Assembly: GCA_002429385.1 (NCBI GenBank)
Contig: DIZL01000029.1
Location: 124,001 to 188,000, forward strand
Length of the DNA: 64,000 nucleotides
Source of the DNA: Prolixibacteraceae bacterium UBA6029
GTDB lineage: Bacteria; Bacteroidota; Bacteroidia; Bacteroidales; Prolixibacteraceae
Reading direction: 5' to 3'
Below, one piece after another: positions 17,534-26,789 of this stretch; the stretch's first letter is position 1; each line of letters begins with the position of its first letter. The notes below the pieces were generated by a model. It was not told where the DNA came from. It saw only the letters and a program-made list of their open reading frames with translations, and searched no databases. The translations under genes and the position numbers were made by a program.

Positions 17534-19615
17534 ATGAAGTCCATTTGCTTACTTGCCTTGGTAGCTATCATGCTATCGTGTTCAAACCAGAAAAAGGAGA
17601 AAGAAATGACAAAGAATTCTAATTCTGAAGTTCCAAAACTTAGCTCGGATATCATGACCCCAGAAGTTTTGTGGAGTTTTGGCAGAATTGGTGAACCTAT
17701 GGTCTCGCCTGACGGAACTATCGTTCTGTATGCAGTAACTACCTATAATATTGAAGAAAACAAATCGTATCGTGACCTCTACACAGTGCCTGTATCGGGT
17801 GGTGATACTATTCGTATCACTACGACTCCTGAGAAAGAATCATCTCCAACGTGGAGACCTGACGGAAAGAAAATAGGTTTTCTGTCGCCAAAATCAGGCG
17901 ATATGCAGCTTTGGGAGATGGATATTGATGGCAGCAATCCGGTTCAGGTTACACAGGTAAAAAATGGTATCAGTGGGTTTAAATACTCACCCGATTGTTC
18001 TCATCTTCTGTATACTTCCGATGTCAAGGTCGGTCAGGATATTCACGATTTATTTCCTGATCTCCCCAAGGCCAATGCTCACCTTGAAACAGATCTGATG
18101 TATAAACACTGGGATGAATGGATTCAAACTGTTCCTCACCCTTTTGTAGCCGATTTTAAAGATGGAAAGATAGAGAATGACGTAGATATACTGAATGGCG
18201 AACCTTTTGAAAGTCCTATGAAACCTTTTGGCGGTACCGAGCAGTTAGCCTGGAGCCCGGATGGAAAAACAGTGGCTTATACGTGCCGGAAAAAGGTTGG
18301 AAAAGAATATGCACTTTCAACCAACTCTGATATCTATTTTTACAATATAGTAACCAAAAAGACCGAAAACAAAACCCAGGGCATGATGGGTTATGACCAG
18401 AATCCAGTATTCTCACCCGATGGGAAATGGCTGACCTGGGAAAGCATGGAGCGGGAAGGTAATGAATCCGACAAAAATCGTCTGTTTGTTATGAATCTGG
18501 AAACGGGAGTAAAGGCTGACTTGTCTGCCGACTTTGATCAGAACTCCAGTGGTTTGACATGGAGTGCCGACAGTAAATCTATATATTTTACGAGTTGCTG
18601 GCATGCTCTTACTCAGATTTATCGTGTAGAAGTGGTCGGAAAAAAGATCACACAAATCACCAAAGGAGTTCATGACTATGGTTTTGTTGCCGAAGCAAAA
18701 GATAAACTTATAGGCGTCAAGCATTCCATGAGCAAACCCGATGAAATATATGCTATTGATCCGCAAACAGGAGTTGAAACTGAACTTTCATTCCAGAACA
18801 AAAAACTTCTGGCCCAACTTGAAATGGGAAAAGTTGAAGAACGTTGGGTAACGACTACCGACAATAAACAAATGTTGGTTTGGGTTATTTATCCGCCTCA
18901 TTTTGATCCAAATAAAAAATATCCGACTATCTTATATTGCGAGGGCGGACCTCAATCTACCGTTAGTCAGTTCTGGTCGTATCGTTGGAATTTTCAGCAG
19001 ATGGTTGCAAATGGATATATTGTTGTGGCACCAAATCGTCGTGGATTGCCTGGATTCGGTAAGGAATGGCTGGAGCAGATCAGCGGTGATTATGGCGGGC
19101 AAAACATGAAAGATTACCTTTCTGCAATTGACGCAGTAGCAAAAGAACCTTTTGTGAATAAAGATAAACTGGGTTGCATCGGTGCCAGCTATGGCGGATT
19201 CTCTGTATACTGGCTGGCCGGTCATCACGAAAAGAGATTCAAAGCCTTTATTGCTCATGATGGGATGTTCAATCTGGAACAACAATACCTTGAAACAGAA
19301 GAGATGTGGTTTGTAAACCGTGATTTAGGAGGACCATACTGGGACAAAGGCAATGTCGTTGCACAACGTTCATATGCAAACTCTCCTCATTTGTTTGTTG
19401 ATAAATGGGATACGCCGATATTGATCATTCATGGTGAAAAGGATTACCGGATTCTGGCATCCCAGGGTATGGCAGCTTTCAATGCAGCAGTATTACGTGG
19501 TGTTCCTGCTCAAATGTTGATATTCCCTGAAGAAAACCACTGGGTGTTACAACCTCAAAATGGAATCTTGTGGCAGAGAGTGTTTAAGCAATGGCTGGAT
19601 AAATGGCTCAAATAG
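17534..19615 (+). CDS. S9 family peptidase lipoprotein (prolyl oligopeptidase/acylaminoacyl peptidase type)
   Basis: The start is set at the ATG at 17534 because it gives a clean lipoprotein signal, 'LLALVAIMLSCSNQ'; an earlier in-frame ATG-less extension to 17396 has no such logic. The product is 693 aa. An N-terminal beta-propeller of WD/PD40-like repeats ('SPDGTIVLYAVTTYN', 'SPTWRPDGKKIGF', 'LAWSPDGKTVAYT') is followed by the alpha/beta hydrolase domain. The catalytic triad reads Ser552 ('GASYGGF'), Asp637 ('HGEKDYR') and His669 ('EENHWV'). It should cleave oligopeptides in the envelope. It ends 5 nt before a heptamer palindrome. Confidence 0.93.
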   Translation: MKSICLLALVAIMLSCSNQKKEKEMTKNSNSEVPKLSSDIMTPEVLWSFGRIGEPMVSPDGTIVLYAVTTYNIEENKSYRDLYTVPVSGGDTIRITTTPEKESSPTWRPDGKKIGFLSPKSGDMQLWEMDIDGSNPVQVTQVKNGISGFKYSPDCSHLLYTSDVKVGQDIHDLFPDLPKANAHLETDLMYKHWDEWIQTVPHPFVADFKDGKIENDVDILNGEPFESPMKPFGGTEQLAWSPDGKTVAYTCRKKVGKEYALSTNSDIYFYNIVTKKTENKTQGMMGYDQNPVFSPDGKWLTWESMEREGNESDKNRLFVMNLETGVKADLSADFDQNSSGLTWSADSKSIYFTSCWHALTQIYRVEVVGKKITQITKGVHDYGFVAEAKDKLIGVKHSMSKPDEIYAIDPQTGVETELSFQNKKLLAQLEMGKVEERWVTTTDNKQMLVWVIYPPHFDPNKKYPTILYCEGGPQSTVSQFWSYRWNFQQMVANGYIVVAPNRRGLPGFGKEWLEQISGDYGGQNMKDYLSAIDAVAKEPFVNKDKLGCIGASYGGFSVYWLAGHHEKRFKAFIAHDGMFNLEQQYLETEEMWFVNRDLGGPYWDKGNVVAQRSYANSPHLFVDKWDTPILIIHGEKDYRILASQGMAAFNAAVLRGVPAQMLIFPEENHWVLQPQNGILWQRVFKQWLDKWLK

Positions 19616-19620
19616 GTCTT

Positions 19621-19686
19621 AAGTTCAAAGTTTCAAGTTCCAAGTTTACCGTAATCTGGAACTTTGAACTTTAAACTTTGAAACTT
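19621..19686. repeat. Heptamer palindrome: 4 + 4 mirrored 7-mers
   Basis: Left arm: AAGTTCA, AAGTTTC, AAGTTCC, AAGTTTA from 19621 to 19648. A 9-nt centre follows (19649-19657). Right arm: GGAACTT, TGAACTT, TAAACTT, TGAAACTT to 19686. The arms are complementary. It fills the gap between convergent genes, starting 5 nt after the S9 stop and ending 1 nt before the stop of the kinase-like gene. Confidence 0.85.
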
Positions 19687-19687
19687 A

Positions 19688-20517
19688 TTAAAATACTTCA
19701 ACTTTACTCCTGTGGTAGTCCAATAATCCTTTAATTTGTGCAGCCGAATGGATGATTTTTATCGTGTCATTCATTGTGATCCTTGATAAATTAATGGTCA
19801 GGTCAAATCCATCAGTTGTATCATTTCCGGCAGCAAACCGTTTGCAAAAGTTTAACCTTTCCTGTTCTGTTTTTTCAATAAAATCGATGGCTTGTCTGAT
19901 GTTTAGATTATTATTCTCCATGATTTGTTTAACTCGCCAGTCATGATCGGCTGTCATCCTGATAAGCAACGATTCTTTAATCCCCCTTGTAATGATATGT
20001 CCAGCACGTCCAACAATTATACAATAACCATCGCTGGCAAAACTTGAGATCAGATCAATTAGGGTTTGGTTAATTTTGCGATCACTTTTATGCCTTTTCT
20101 CGTTGAAAGCAGATAAGATATCGTCAAACAGGTTTCTCTCCCCTTCATTCAGGTATTTACGGAGTTTATAAGGATCCATGTTTAATTCCAATGCACTTTG
20201 CTGTAGAATTTCCTTACTCAATACTTTCCATTTTTTGACCTGAGATTGTTTATTAAGTTCAGAAGCCAACAATTTGTGATATTCACTGCTCCACATCCAA
20301 CTTCTCTGGAGATACAAATAACTGGTCCTGGTTGAGTATTGTCTGACGGATATCTGCTATCTTTTGGGTGCAGCCTTTTGTCCAAATAAGCCATCAATGT
20401 ATTGTTCATGGCGAGGTTTTTTAGTTTATATTGTTTAAGAAATAAATGAAATACAGTTGGAATTATTTTCATGTCATTCACTGTTATTTCATGAGACATT
20501 ATGCCCGTATTTATCAC
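19688..20517 (-). pseudogene. Cytidylate kinase-like family protein, frameshifted
   Basis: Two overlapping minus-strand frames make one gene. The upstream frame (20517 to about 20288) ends its sense part with the P-loop-like 'GPVICISREVGCGA'. The downstream frame (about 20289 to 19688) continues 'SEYHKLLASELNKQ' and then 'WKVLSKEILQQSALEL', 'IIVGRAGHIIT' and 'MTADHDWRVKQIMENN', the order seen in cytidylate kinase-like (AAA_26-type) proteins. Restoring a single base near 20285-20290 would join 'GCGA' to 'SEYHKLL' in frame. No homopolymer is at the site, so it may be a real lesion or an assembly error. The start could also be the ATG at 20499. Confidence 0.8.
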
Positions 20518-20572
20518 CTATTGTTAGGACTATTTTTTCTATCTTTCATCAATTAATTTAAAGCTTGTGAAC

Positions 20573-21958
20573 ATGTTTGGTAGTAAGACATATATTGCAC
20601 GTCGTCAGCAACTTAAGGCTAAAATAGCTGATGGAATCATTCTGCTTCTTGGGAATGTTGATTCTCCAATGAATTATACTGACAATACTTTCTATTTCAG
20701 GCAGGATAGTTCGTTCTTATATTTCTTTGGGCTCGATTTTCAGAATCTTGCCGGAGTTATTGATGTTGAATCTGGTGAAGACATCATCTTTGGCAATGAT
20801 GTTAGCATGGAAGACATCATTTGGATGGGCCCTCAGATTGTATTGAAAGAGAAGGCTGAAAAAGTTGGAGTACAAAGAACTGAACCGTATAAAAATCTTC
20901 AATTAGTTATTGAAAAGGCGATTCAGTCAGGTAGGAAAATTCATTTCCTTCCACCTTACCGCGCTGAGAATAAATTGCTTTTAAATGAATTAACGGGTAT
21001 TTCGGTTTCAAAATTTAAAGCATATTCATCTTTACCACTGATTAACGCAATTATAAGTTTGCGCTCGGTCAAAGAGGATCAGGAAATCGTTGAAATCAGG
21101 AAAGCCTGTGCTGTAGGTTATGAGATGCATGTAACGGCAATGAAAATGGCTAAAGCTGGTGTATGGGAGCAAACCATTGCCGGTACTATTGAAGGAATTG
21201 CCAATGCCGGAGGGGGAATGGTTTCATTTCCGGTTATCCTGTCACAAAATGGTGAAACTCTTCATAATCACGATCATTCGAAAACATTACAAAACGGACG
21301 TTTGCTTCTGGTTGATGCCGGTGCTGAAGTTCGGTCGCATTATGCTTCCGATTATACCAGAACCTTTCCTGTGAGCGGAAAGTTCACACAAAAACAACGG
21401 GAGATATATGAAATTGTATTGGCTGCCAATAACCGGGCACGCGAATTAACCAAGCCGGGTACGACTTATTTATCGGTTCATATGGCTGCAATGGAGGCGA
21501 TTGCCTCAGGACTGAAAGCACTTGGCTTAATGAAGGGTGATGTGAATGATGCTGTTAAAAATGGTGCACCTGCACTTTTTATGCCGCATGGTCTGGGACA
21601 TATGCTTGGATTAGATGTTCATGATATGGAAGATCTGGGCCAGATTTATGTGGGTTATGATGATGAAATCCGTCCGGTTGATCAATTTGGAACAGCATAC
21701 TTACGAATGGGCCGAAAACTACAACCAGGGTTTGTAATTACAGATGAGCCCGGAATCTATTTTATTCCAGCCTTAATTGAAAAGTGGAAAGCTGAAAAGA
21801 TTAATACGGATTTTATTTGTTTTGATCGTCTGGAAGAATACCTTGACTTTGGAGGAATTCGTCTGGAAGATGATATTCTGGTTACGGAAACAGGGTGTGA
21901 AATACTGGGAGACAGGATTCCGATAGTACTAAACGAAATTGAAGATGTTATGAGATAA
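20573..21958 (+). CDS. Aminopeptidase P family protein (Xaa-Pro aminopeptidase)
   Basis: I start at the ATG 20573; a GTG two codons earlier is possible. The 461-aa protein has an N-terminal creatinase-like domain ('MFGSKTYIARRQQLKAKI', 'DSSFLYFFGLDFQN') and a C-terminal pita-bread metallopeptidase domain. Metal ligands are seen in 'LLVDAGAE', 'SDYTRTFPV', 'PHGLGHMLGLDVHD' (His), 'VITDEPGIYF' (Glu) and 'GGIRLEDD' (Glu). It should remove N-terminal residues before proline in the cytoplasm. It is followed after 19 nt by the broken toxin-antitoxin-like pair. Confidence 0.95.
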   Translation: MFGSKTYIARRQQLKAKIADGIILLLGNVDSPMNYTDNTFYFRQDSSFLYFFGLDFQNLAGVIDVESGEDIIFGNDVSMEDIIWMGPQIVLKEKAEKVGVQRTEPYKNLQLVIEKAIQSGRKIHFLPPYRAENKLLLNELTGISVSKFKAYSSLPLINAIISLRSVKEDQEIVEIRKACAVGYEMHVTAMKMAKAGVWEQTIAGTIEGIANAGGGMVSFPVILSQNGETLHNHDHSKTLQNGRLLLVDAGAEVRSHYASDYTRTFPVSGKFTQKQREIYEIVLAANNRARELTKPGTTYLSVHMAAMEAIASGLKALGLMKGDVNDAVKNGAPALFMPHGLGHMLGLDVHDMEDLGQIYVGYDDEIRPVDQFGTAYLRMGRKLQPGFVITDEPGIYFIPALIEKWKAEKINTDFICFDRLEEYLDFGGIRLEDDILVTETGCEILGDRIPIVLNEIEDVMR

Positions 21959-21977
21959 TCAATTATCTTCGCTGAAA

Positions 21978-22277
21978 ATGAATAAAAAGAAACCCATATT
22001 TGAGAAACGCATTTTTTTGGATGTGAACTTTGTGCTAATTGACTATGATGCCAAAGCCAACTTTGTTATTGAGCGGGTTTTCGAACGTGGCGACGTGGAG
22101 GATATCAGGTAATGCCGGAGGTATTACGGAGATGAAAAAGTAACCGAAGCCTTGTTAAAAGCAAAGTATTTATCATTACACACGATCCATTTTGCCAGTG
22201 CGGTTATAGATAAACCTTTAAATGAATTCAGATGTTACATACGGAGACAGTTGAACCCCGAACTCTTTCCTTATTGA
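21978..22277 (+). pseudogene. DUF6922-family protein with in-frame nonsense codon
   Basis: The frame from ATG 21978 to TGA 22275-22277 is 100 codons and reads as one DUF6922-like protein: 'KKPIFEKRIFLDVNFVLIDYD' at the start, 'FVIERVFERGDVEDIR', then 'CRRYYGDEKVTEALLKAKYL' and 'RRQLNPELFPY' at the end. It is interrupted by TAA at 22110-22112, exactly where the family usually has a glutamine (CAA to TAA is one change). DUF6922 genes commonly precede AbiEii/AbiGii nucleotidyltransferase toxins and are thought to be the antitoxin side. The 3' end overlaps the following toxin remnant by 46 nt, the normal operon layout. Confidence 0.8.
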
Positions 22278-22636
22278 AGGAATTAATGGCTTTGCCTGTC
22301 CCATACTTGCCAATTTCAGAGATTGAAGTAAAAGATGCAATAAGAATTTATAGTATTGCCGATATTGCTGCCATGAAGATACAGGCTATCCTTGGGCGGG
22401 GAAAGAAAAAGGATTTTTGGGATTTGTATGAATTGCTCCAACATTTCTCCCTGCAACAAATTATCGACTGGCATAAACAGAAATATCCCAGCCAAATGCT
22501 TGCAATAAGTATTCCCAATGCCATCACTTATTTTGCCGATGCTGACGAAAGTGAAACACCGGTGAGTTTTAAAAATCAAACATGGGAAGGTGTAAAGAAG
22601 GGCATTCGACACGCTGTAAGTGATTATCTTAGATAA
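22232..22636 (+). pseudogene. AbiEii/AbiGii-type nucleotidyltransferase toxin with internal deletion
   Basis: A 134-aa open frame. The first 20 or so residues ('MLHTETVEPRTLSLLKELM') are the normal N-terminus of the family. The rest, from 'DIAAMKIQAILGRGKKKDFW' to 'TYFADADESETP', is the normal C-terminal half. The block between, which in the family holds the GG-x-x-L and DxD-type catalytic motifs, is missing without loss of frame. Full-length relatives are roughly 215-230 aa, so about 85 residues are absent. The protein could be made but should be catalytically dead. It sits downstream of the nonsense-mutated DUF6922 gene. Confidence 0.78.
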
Positions 22637-22685
22637 ACAGCAATTGAAATATTCGGAATGTCAATTAAACCAGGATCGGGGAAAT

Positions 22686-23123
22686 CTATCGGTTTGCCGA
22701 TTCAGTAATCAAAATACGGGTATAAAAATAGTCCAGCTCATTCCTTATCTCATCACGCATATAGCGGTAAATGTCAATGAGCTGACCTTCCGTACAGTAT
22801 GCTTTTCTGGGGTCTTCAAATCCAAGATGAATCTTGTGCCTGGCTGGTAGGTCAATTGCCGTTATTCTGTCTTTTGTGCCATCACAAAGCGTGATCAGAT
22901 AATCCATTAGCATTCCTTCAAATTCTTTGTAACTCTTTGGCTTCTTCATACTCATATCAATATCTATATCATTCATTACTTTTATTGCGACAGGATCAGT
23001 TTGTTCATCAGGATGCAGACCAGTAGAAAATACTTCCAGTGTAGGATCCATTTTCTGTAGAATTGCTTCTGCCATCAGGCTTCTGCATGATTTTCCACCA
23101 ATGCACAGGAATAGAATTTTCAT
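22686..23123 (-). CDS. Low-molecular-weight phosphatase/ArsC-like protein with altered P-loop
   Basis: A 145-aa protein of the LMW protein-tyrosine phosphatase fold that also includes thioredoxin-type arsenate reductases. 'KILFLCIGGKSCRSLMAEAI' is the P-loop; the acid loop is 'FEDPRKAYCTEGQ', closest to ArsC-like relatives. The loop has C7-x6-R14, whereas the family needs C-x5-R, so one residue is inserted between the nucleophile and the arginine. That may weaken or abolish activity or mark a divergent subgroup. It is a single gene, convergent with the toxin remnant and 276 nt from the divergent M13 peptidase. Confidence 0.8.
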   Translation of the reverse strand: MKILFLCIGGKSCRSLMAEAILQKMDPTLEVFSTGLHPDEQTDPVAIKVMNDIDIDMSMKKPKSYKEFEGMLMDYLITLCDGTKDRITAIDLPARHKIHLGFEDPRKAYCTEGQLIDIYRYMRDEIRNELDYFYTRILITESANR

Positions 23124-23235
23124 CTAATTGACCTGAGATATTTATTGATATTAAGTTACTCAATTCGATGATGAAAAAAAAGCTAAATTGTTGGTCTTTA
23201 TCTTGATAATTAGTTGTTTAAAGCTGTTGTAGAAC

Positions 23236-23275
23236 ATGTTTGCCATATATTGAATTTGTTTGCCTTATATGAATA
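23236..23275. repeat. Imperfect 20-nt tandem direct repeat in the M13 peptidase upstream region
   Basis: TGTTTGCCATATATTGAAT and TGTTTGCCTTATATGAATA follow each other with a period of 20 nt, about 125-160 nt before the M13 peptidase start. It could be a pair of operator sites for either divergent gene. Nothing else is seen in this gap. Confidence 0.35.
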
Positions 23276-23399
23276 ATTGAAATAATTTCCGCCTTTCTTA
23301 GTTCTGTATGTAATCATTCCAGAATTAAGGTGCAAATGATTGAGGATTTTTATTCTGAAATGTCTATTATGGGAAATTCACAACTAAATATATTAAATT

Positions 23400-25424
23400 A
23401 TGAGAGGTATTAACCGGTTTTTATTAATCTCTTTATTAATGGGTAGTCTGGCCTGCAAACAAGAAGCGCCTAAGTCAAAGGCCATTAATTTGGCAGATAT
23501 GGATGCTACAATTAATCCTGCAAAAGATTTTGACAATTATGCCAATGGTGGCTGGAAAAAACGGTTCCCTATTCCGGATGAGAAAAGCCGTTTCGGGACG
23601 TTTGATTTATTAGCCGATACCGGTGATGTACAGGTTAAAACCTTAATCGCTGAAATCGCTTCGAAAAAGCAGGAGTCAGGTACTATTGGTCAAAAAATCG
23701 CTGATTTTTACAATACAGGCATGGACACTGTCCGAATCGAAGCAAATGGTTTGACTCCCGTTCAACCACTTTTTGATCAGATTAGCGCAATTAAGAGTAA
23801 GGAAGATGTCATGAAAGTGGTATCCGATTTTCATTCCAAAGGTATTTCTCCGATGTTTTCTTTTTTCTCAGGTGCTGATCGGAAGAATTCCGAAATGTGT
23901 GTCGCTTATCTCTATCAGGGCGGATTAGGAATGCCCGACCGTGATTATTACATGAAGGACGATGAGCGAAGCAAAGGAATTCAGGCAGCCTATCTGGTGC
24001 ATCTTCAAAAAATGGATATGCTTACAGGAACCAATGAGGCTACTGCAAAAAGCAATGCTACGGTGGTCTATAACCTGGAGAAACGTCTGGCTGCAGCATC
24101 AATGACAAAGCTGGAAATGAGAGATCCGCAAAAGACCTATCATAAAATGAATATTGAAGGACTTCAGAAGATATCTAATGAAATTAACTGGGCCGCTCAT
24201 TTCCAAAGTATTGGCCTTCAAAACCCCGGTGATTTTATTGTTGGACAGCCTGACTTTGTAACTGAACTTAGTAAAATGCTGAAAGAGATATCGGTTGACG
24301 ATTGGAAACTATACTTAAAATGGCAGGTTTTGAATGAACTTAGTCCCTATTTGTCTTCAGCTTTTGAGAAACAGAATTTTGATTTCTACGGCAAAACTCT
24401 TTCGGGTCAGTTAGTTCAGCGGCCACGTTGGAAAAGAGTTCAGGGTGCAACTAGCAATGCCCTGAGTGAAGCAATAGGTCAGATGTATGTTCAGAAATAC
24501 TTTCCGGCAGAAGCAAAGAATCGAATGGTTGAACTGGTGAGCAATCTGAGAGTATCACTGGGTGAGCGCATCAAACAGTTAGCATGGATGAGTGATGCGA
24601 CCAAAGCAAAAGCAATTGAAAAGCTGGACGCAATCACTGTAAAGATTGGGTACCCTGATAAATGGCGCGATTATTCGGCGCTTGAAGTTTCAACCGATTC
24701 ATACGCAGCCGATGCTTTAAGGTCAAATATCTTTGACTTCAAATACATGATCGGTAAAATTAATAAACCGGTTGACCGTACCGAATGGATGATGCCCCCA
24801 CAAATGGTAAATGCTTATTACAATCCTACCGTAAATGAAGTCGTATTCCCGGCAGCCATTCTACAGCCACCTTTCTTTTTTAAGGATGGCGATGATGCGG
24901 TAAATTATGGTGCAATTGGTGTAGTGATTGGTCACGAAATGACTCACGGATTTGATGATCAGGGTCGGCAGTTTGATAAAGTTGGAAATCTGACCGATTG
25001 GTGGACTGCAGATGATGCTAAAAAATTTGGTGAGCATACAAGAATACTGGCAAATCAATTCAGTAATTTTACTGTTCTTGATTCAATGAAAGCCAATGGA
25101 GATTTGTGTCTGGGTGAAAATATTGCCGATTTGGGTGGTTTGAATATTTCCTTTAACGCATTGAAAAAAGTACTGAAAGGTAACGAACCAACAATCGACG
25201 GATTTACTCCTGATCAGCGATTCTTCCTTTCATACGGACACGTATGGGCTCAGAATATACGCGACAAGGAAATTGTTCGCCGGACAAAGGATGATGTTCA
25301 TTCGCTTGGCCGTTTCAGGGTGTTAGGACCTCTACGTAACTTACCCGAGTTTTATAAAGCCTTTGGTGTAAAAGAAGGAGATTATATGTATCTGCAGTTA
25401 GCTGATCGTGCCTTAATCTGGTAG
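23400..25424 (+). CDS. M13 family (neprilysin/PepO-like) metallopeptidase lipoprotein
   Basis: A 674-aa protein with lipobox 'MGSLACKQ'. The N-terminal M13 domain begins 'FDNYANGGWKKRFPIPDEK'. The catalytic domain has 'GVVIGHEMTHGFDDQGR', in which His512, Glu513 and His516 form HExxH, and 'GENIADLGG' with the third zinc ligand Glu573. 'NEVVFPAAILQPPFF' is the family substrate loop, and the protein ends in a tryptophan as is typical ('ALIW'). It should degrade peptides in the periplasm or at the cell surface. The length is full. A bidirectional hairpin separates it from the convergent NDH-2 gene. Confidence 0.96.
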   Translation: MRGINRFLLISLLMGSLACKQEAPKSKAINLADMDATINPAKDFDNYANGGWKKRFPIPDEKSRFGTFDLLADTGDVQVKTLIAEIASKKQESGTIGQKIADFYNTGMDTVRIEANGLTPVQPLFDQISAIKSKEDVMKVVSDFHSKGISPMFSFFSGADRKNSEMCVAYLYQGGLGMPDRDYYMKDDERSKGIQAAYLVHLQKMDMLTGTNEATAKSNATVVYNLEKRLAAASMTKLEMRDPQKTYHKMNIEGLQKISNEINWAAHFQSIGLQNPGDFIVGQPDFVTELSKMLKEISVDDWKLYLKWQVLNELSPYLSSAFEKQNFDFYGKTLSGQLVQRPRWKRVQGATSNALSEAIGQMYVQKYFPAEAKNRMVELVSNLRVSLGERIKQLAWMSDATKAKAIEKLDAITVKIGYPDKWRDYSALEVSTDSYAADALRSNIFDFKYMIGKINKPVDRTEWMMPPQMVNAYYNPTVNEVVFPAAILQPPFFFKDGDDAVNYGAIGVVIGHEMTHGFDDQGRQFDKVGNLTDWWTADDAKKFGEHTRILANQFSNFTVLDSMKANGDLCLGENIADLGGLNISFNALKKVLKGNEPTIDGFTPDQRFFLSYGHVWAQNIRDKEIVRRTKDDVHSLGRFRVLGPLRNLPEFYKAFGVKEGDYMYLQLADRALIW

Positions 25425-25444
25425 TTGAATTGTCTAAAAAGAAT

Positions 25445-25478
25445 TGCCGGCTGTTTTTTATTCAGCCGGCATCTCTTT
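25445..25478. terminator. Terminator hairpin between convergent genes
   Basis: TGCCGGCTG (25445-25453) pairs with CAGCCGGCA (25463-25471) around a T-rich 9-nt loop and is followed by a T-rich tail. It can serve the M13 gene and possibly the convergent gene. Confidence 0.8.
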
Positions 25479-26789
25479 TTATTTCCGGTCCAAAGGTGAA
25501 ATAATCTTTGTCGGATCTTTTTTTGCAGCCCATAGTATCAGGCGCAGTGACTGGTCATATGTCAGGTAATTCCACATCCAGTTAATGAAGATCAACAGGC
25601 GGTTTTTAACCCCGACGATTGCCATCAGGTGCACAAACATCCAGGTAAGCCAGGCGATAAATCCGCTGAATTTCAGGAAGGACAAATCTGCAACTGCCCG
25701 GTTACGTCCAATGGTTGCCATCGAACCACGATCGATATATTTAAAAGGGATTAACCCTGCATTTTTCTTCATAAGAAGGAAATTCCGGGCTAGATTTCTT
25801 CCCTGTTGAATGGCTACCTGTGCTACCTGGGGATGACCGTTTGGATAATCTACACTTGATAAGACAGAAACATCACCAATGGCATAAATATCCTCAAATC
25901 CATTTACCCGGTTGTACTCGTCAGCTATCAGTCTTCTTCCACGGCCAATTGACTCAACCGGAAATCCCTCGGGAACAACACCACTGATGCCTGCCGCCCA
26001 AATTACAGTTTTGGTTTCCAGATGAGAGCCATCACCAAGGCTCAATTTGCTTCCATCATAGCCAGTCACCCTGGTGTTCAGCAGAACGGTGATTCCAAGT
26101 CTATTGAGGTAAAACAAAGCTTTTTCAGAAGCATTCTTCGACATTACGCCTAATAGCAACCCGGAGCCTTCGATCAAACTGATCTGCATGACATCAAAAT
26201 TCAGGTCTGGATAATCTTTGGGAAGTACAAATTTTTTCATTTCCGCAACAGCGCCAGCAACCTCAACTCCTGTGGGCCCGCCGCCAACCACAATTACATT
26301 CAGTAAAGCTTTCCTTTCGTTCTGGTCCCATAAGGTAACCGCTTTCTCGAAACTTTGTAACAGTCGATTGCGAAGTGCCATAGCCTCAGAAACTGATTTC
26401 ATCGGAATTGCATATTCTTCCATACTTTTCATCCCGAAGAAATTGGAATTTACTCCGGTTGCCAGTACCAGGTAATCATACCATACTGTATCGAGACTGG
26501 TTTGCAATGTTTTCTTATCAGGATCGACAGAATAAACCTCACCCACACGGATATAAACATCTTTTTGATCCTGGAATATTTTCCTCAGAGGGAAAAGAAT
26601 CGAACTTGGTTCTATTCCTGCACTGGCAACCTGGTAGAACAAAGGCTGAAACTGATGATAATTGTTTTTATCAATCAGAACAATCTGATACCCAGAGCCG
26701 ATAAGCTTCTGGGCTAATTTGAGACCACCAAAACCCGCACCTATAATTACGATTCGTTTCTGGGCCGTTTCCGGTATATTAACTGGCAT
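25479..26789 (-). CDS. ndh: Type II NADH dehydrogenase (NAD(P)/FAD-dependent oxidoreductase)
   Basis: A 436-aa flavoprotein. The FAD-binding GxGxxG is 'VIIGAGFGGLKLAQKL' near the N-terminus. The NADH-binding site is 'VIVVGGGPTGVEVAGAV', and 'DIYAIGDVS' is the second FAD motif. A C-terminal hydrophobic/amphipathic segment ('SGFIAWLTWMFVHLMAIVG') fits the membrane-binding tail of NDH-2. It should pass electrons from NADH to quinone without pumping ions. It stands alone, convergent with the M13 gene. Confidence 0.92.
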   Translation of the reverse strand: MPVNIPETAQKRIVIIGAGFGGLKLAQKLIGSGYQIVLIDKNNYHQFQPLFYQVASAGIEPSSILFPLRKIFQDQKDVYIRVGEVYSVDPDKKTLQTSLDTVWYDYLVLATGVNSNFFGMKSMEEYAIPMKSVSEAMALRNRLLQSFEKAVTLWDQNERKALLNVIVVGGGPTGVEVAGAVAEMKKFVLPKDYPDLNFDVMQISLIEGSGLLLGVMSKNASEKALFYLNRLGITVLLNTRVTGYDGSKLSLGDGSHLETKTVIWAAGISGVVPEGFPVESIGRGRRLIADEYNRVNGFEDIYAIGDVSVLSSVDYPNGHPQVAQVAIQQGRNLARNFLLMKKNAGLIPFKYIDRGSMATIGRNRAVADLSFLKFSGFIAWLTWMFVHLMAIVGVKNRLLIFINWMWNYLTYDQSLRLILWAAKKDPTKIISPLDRK

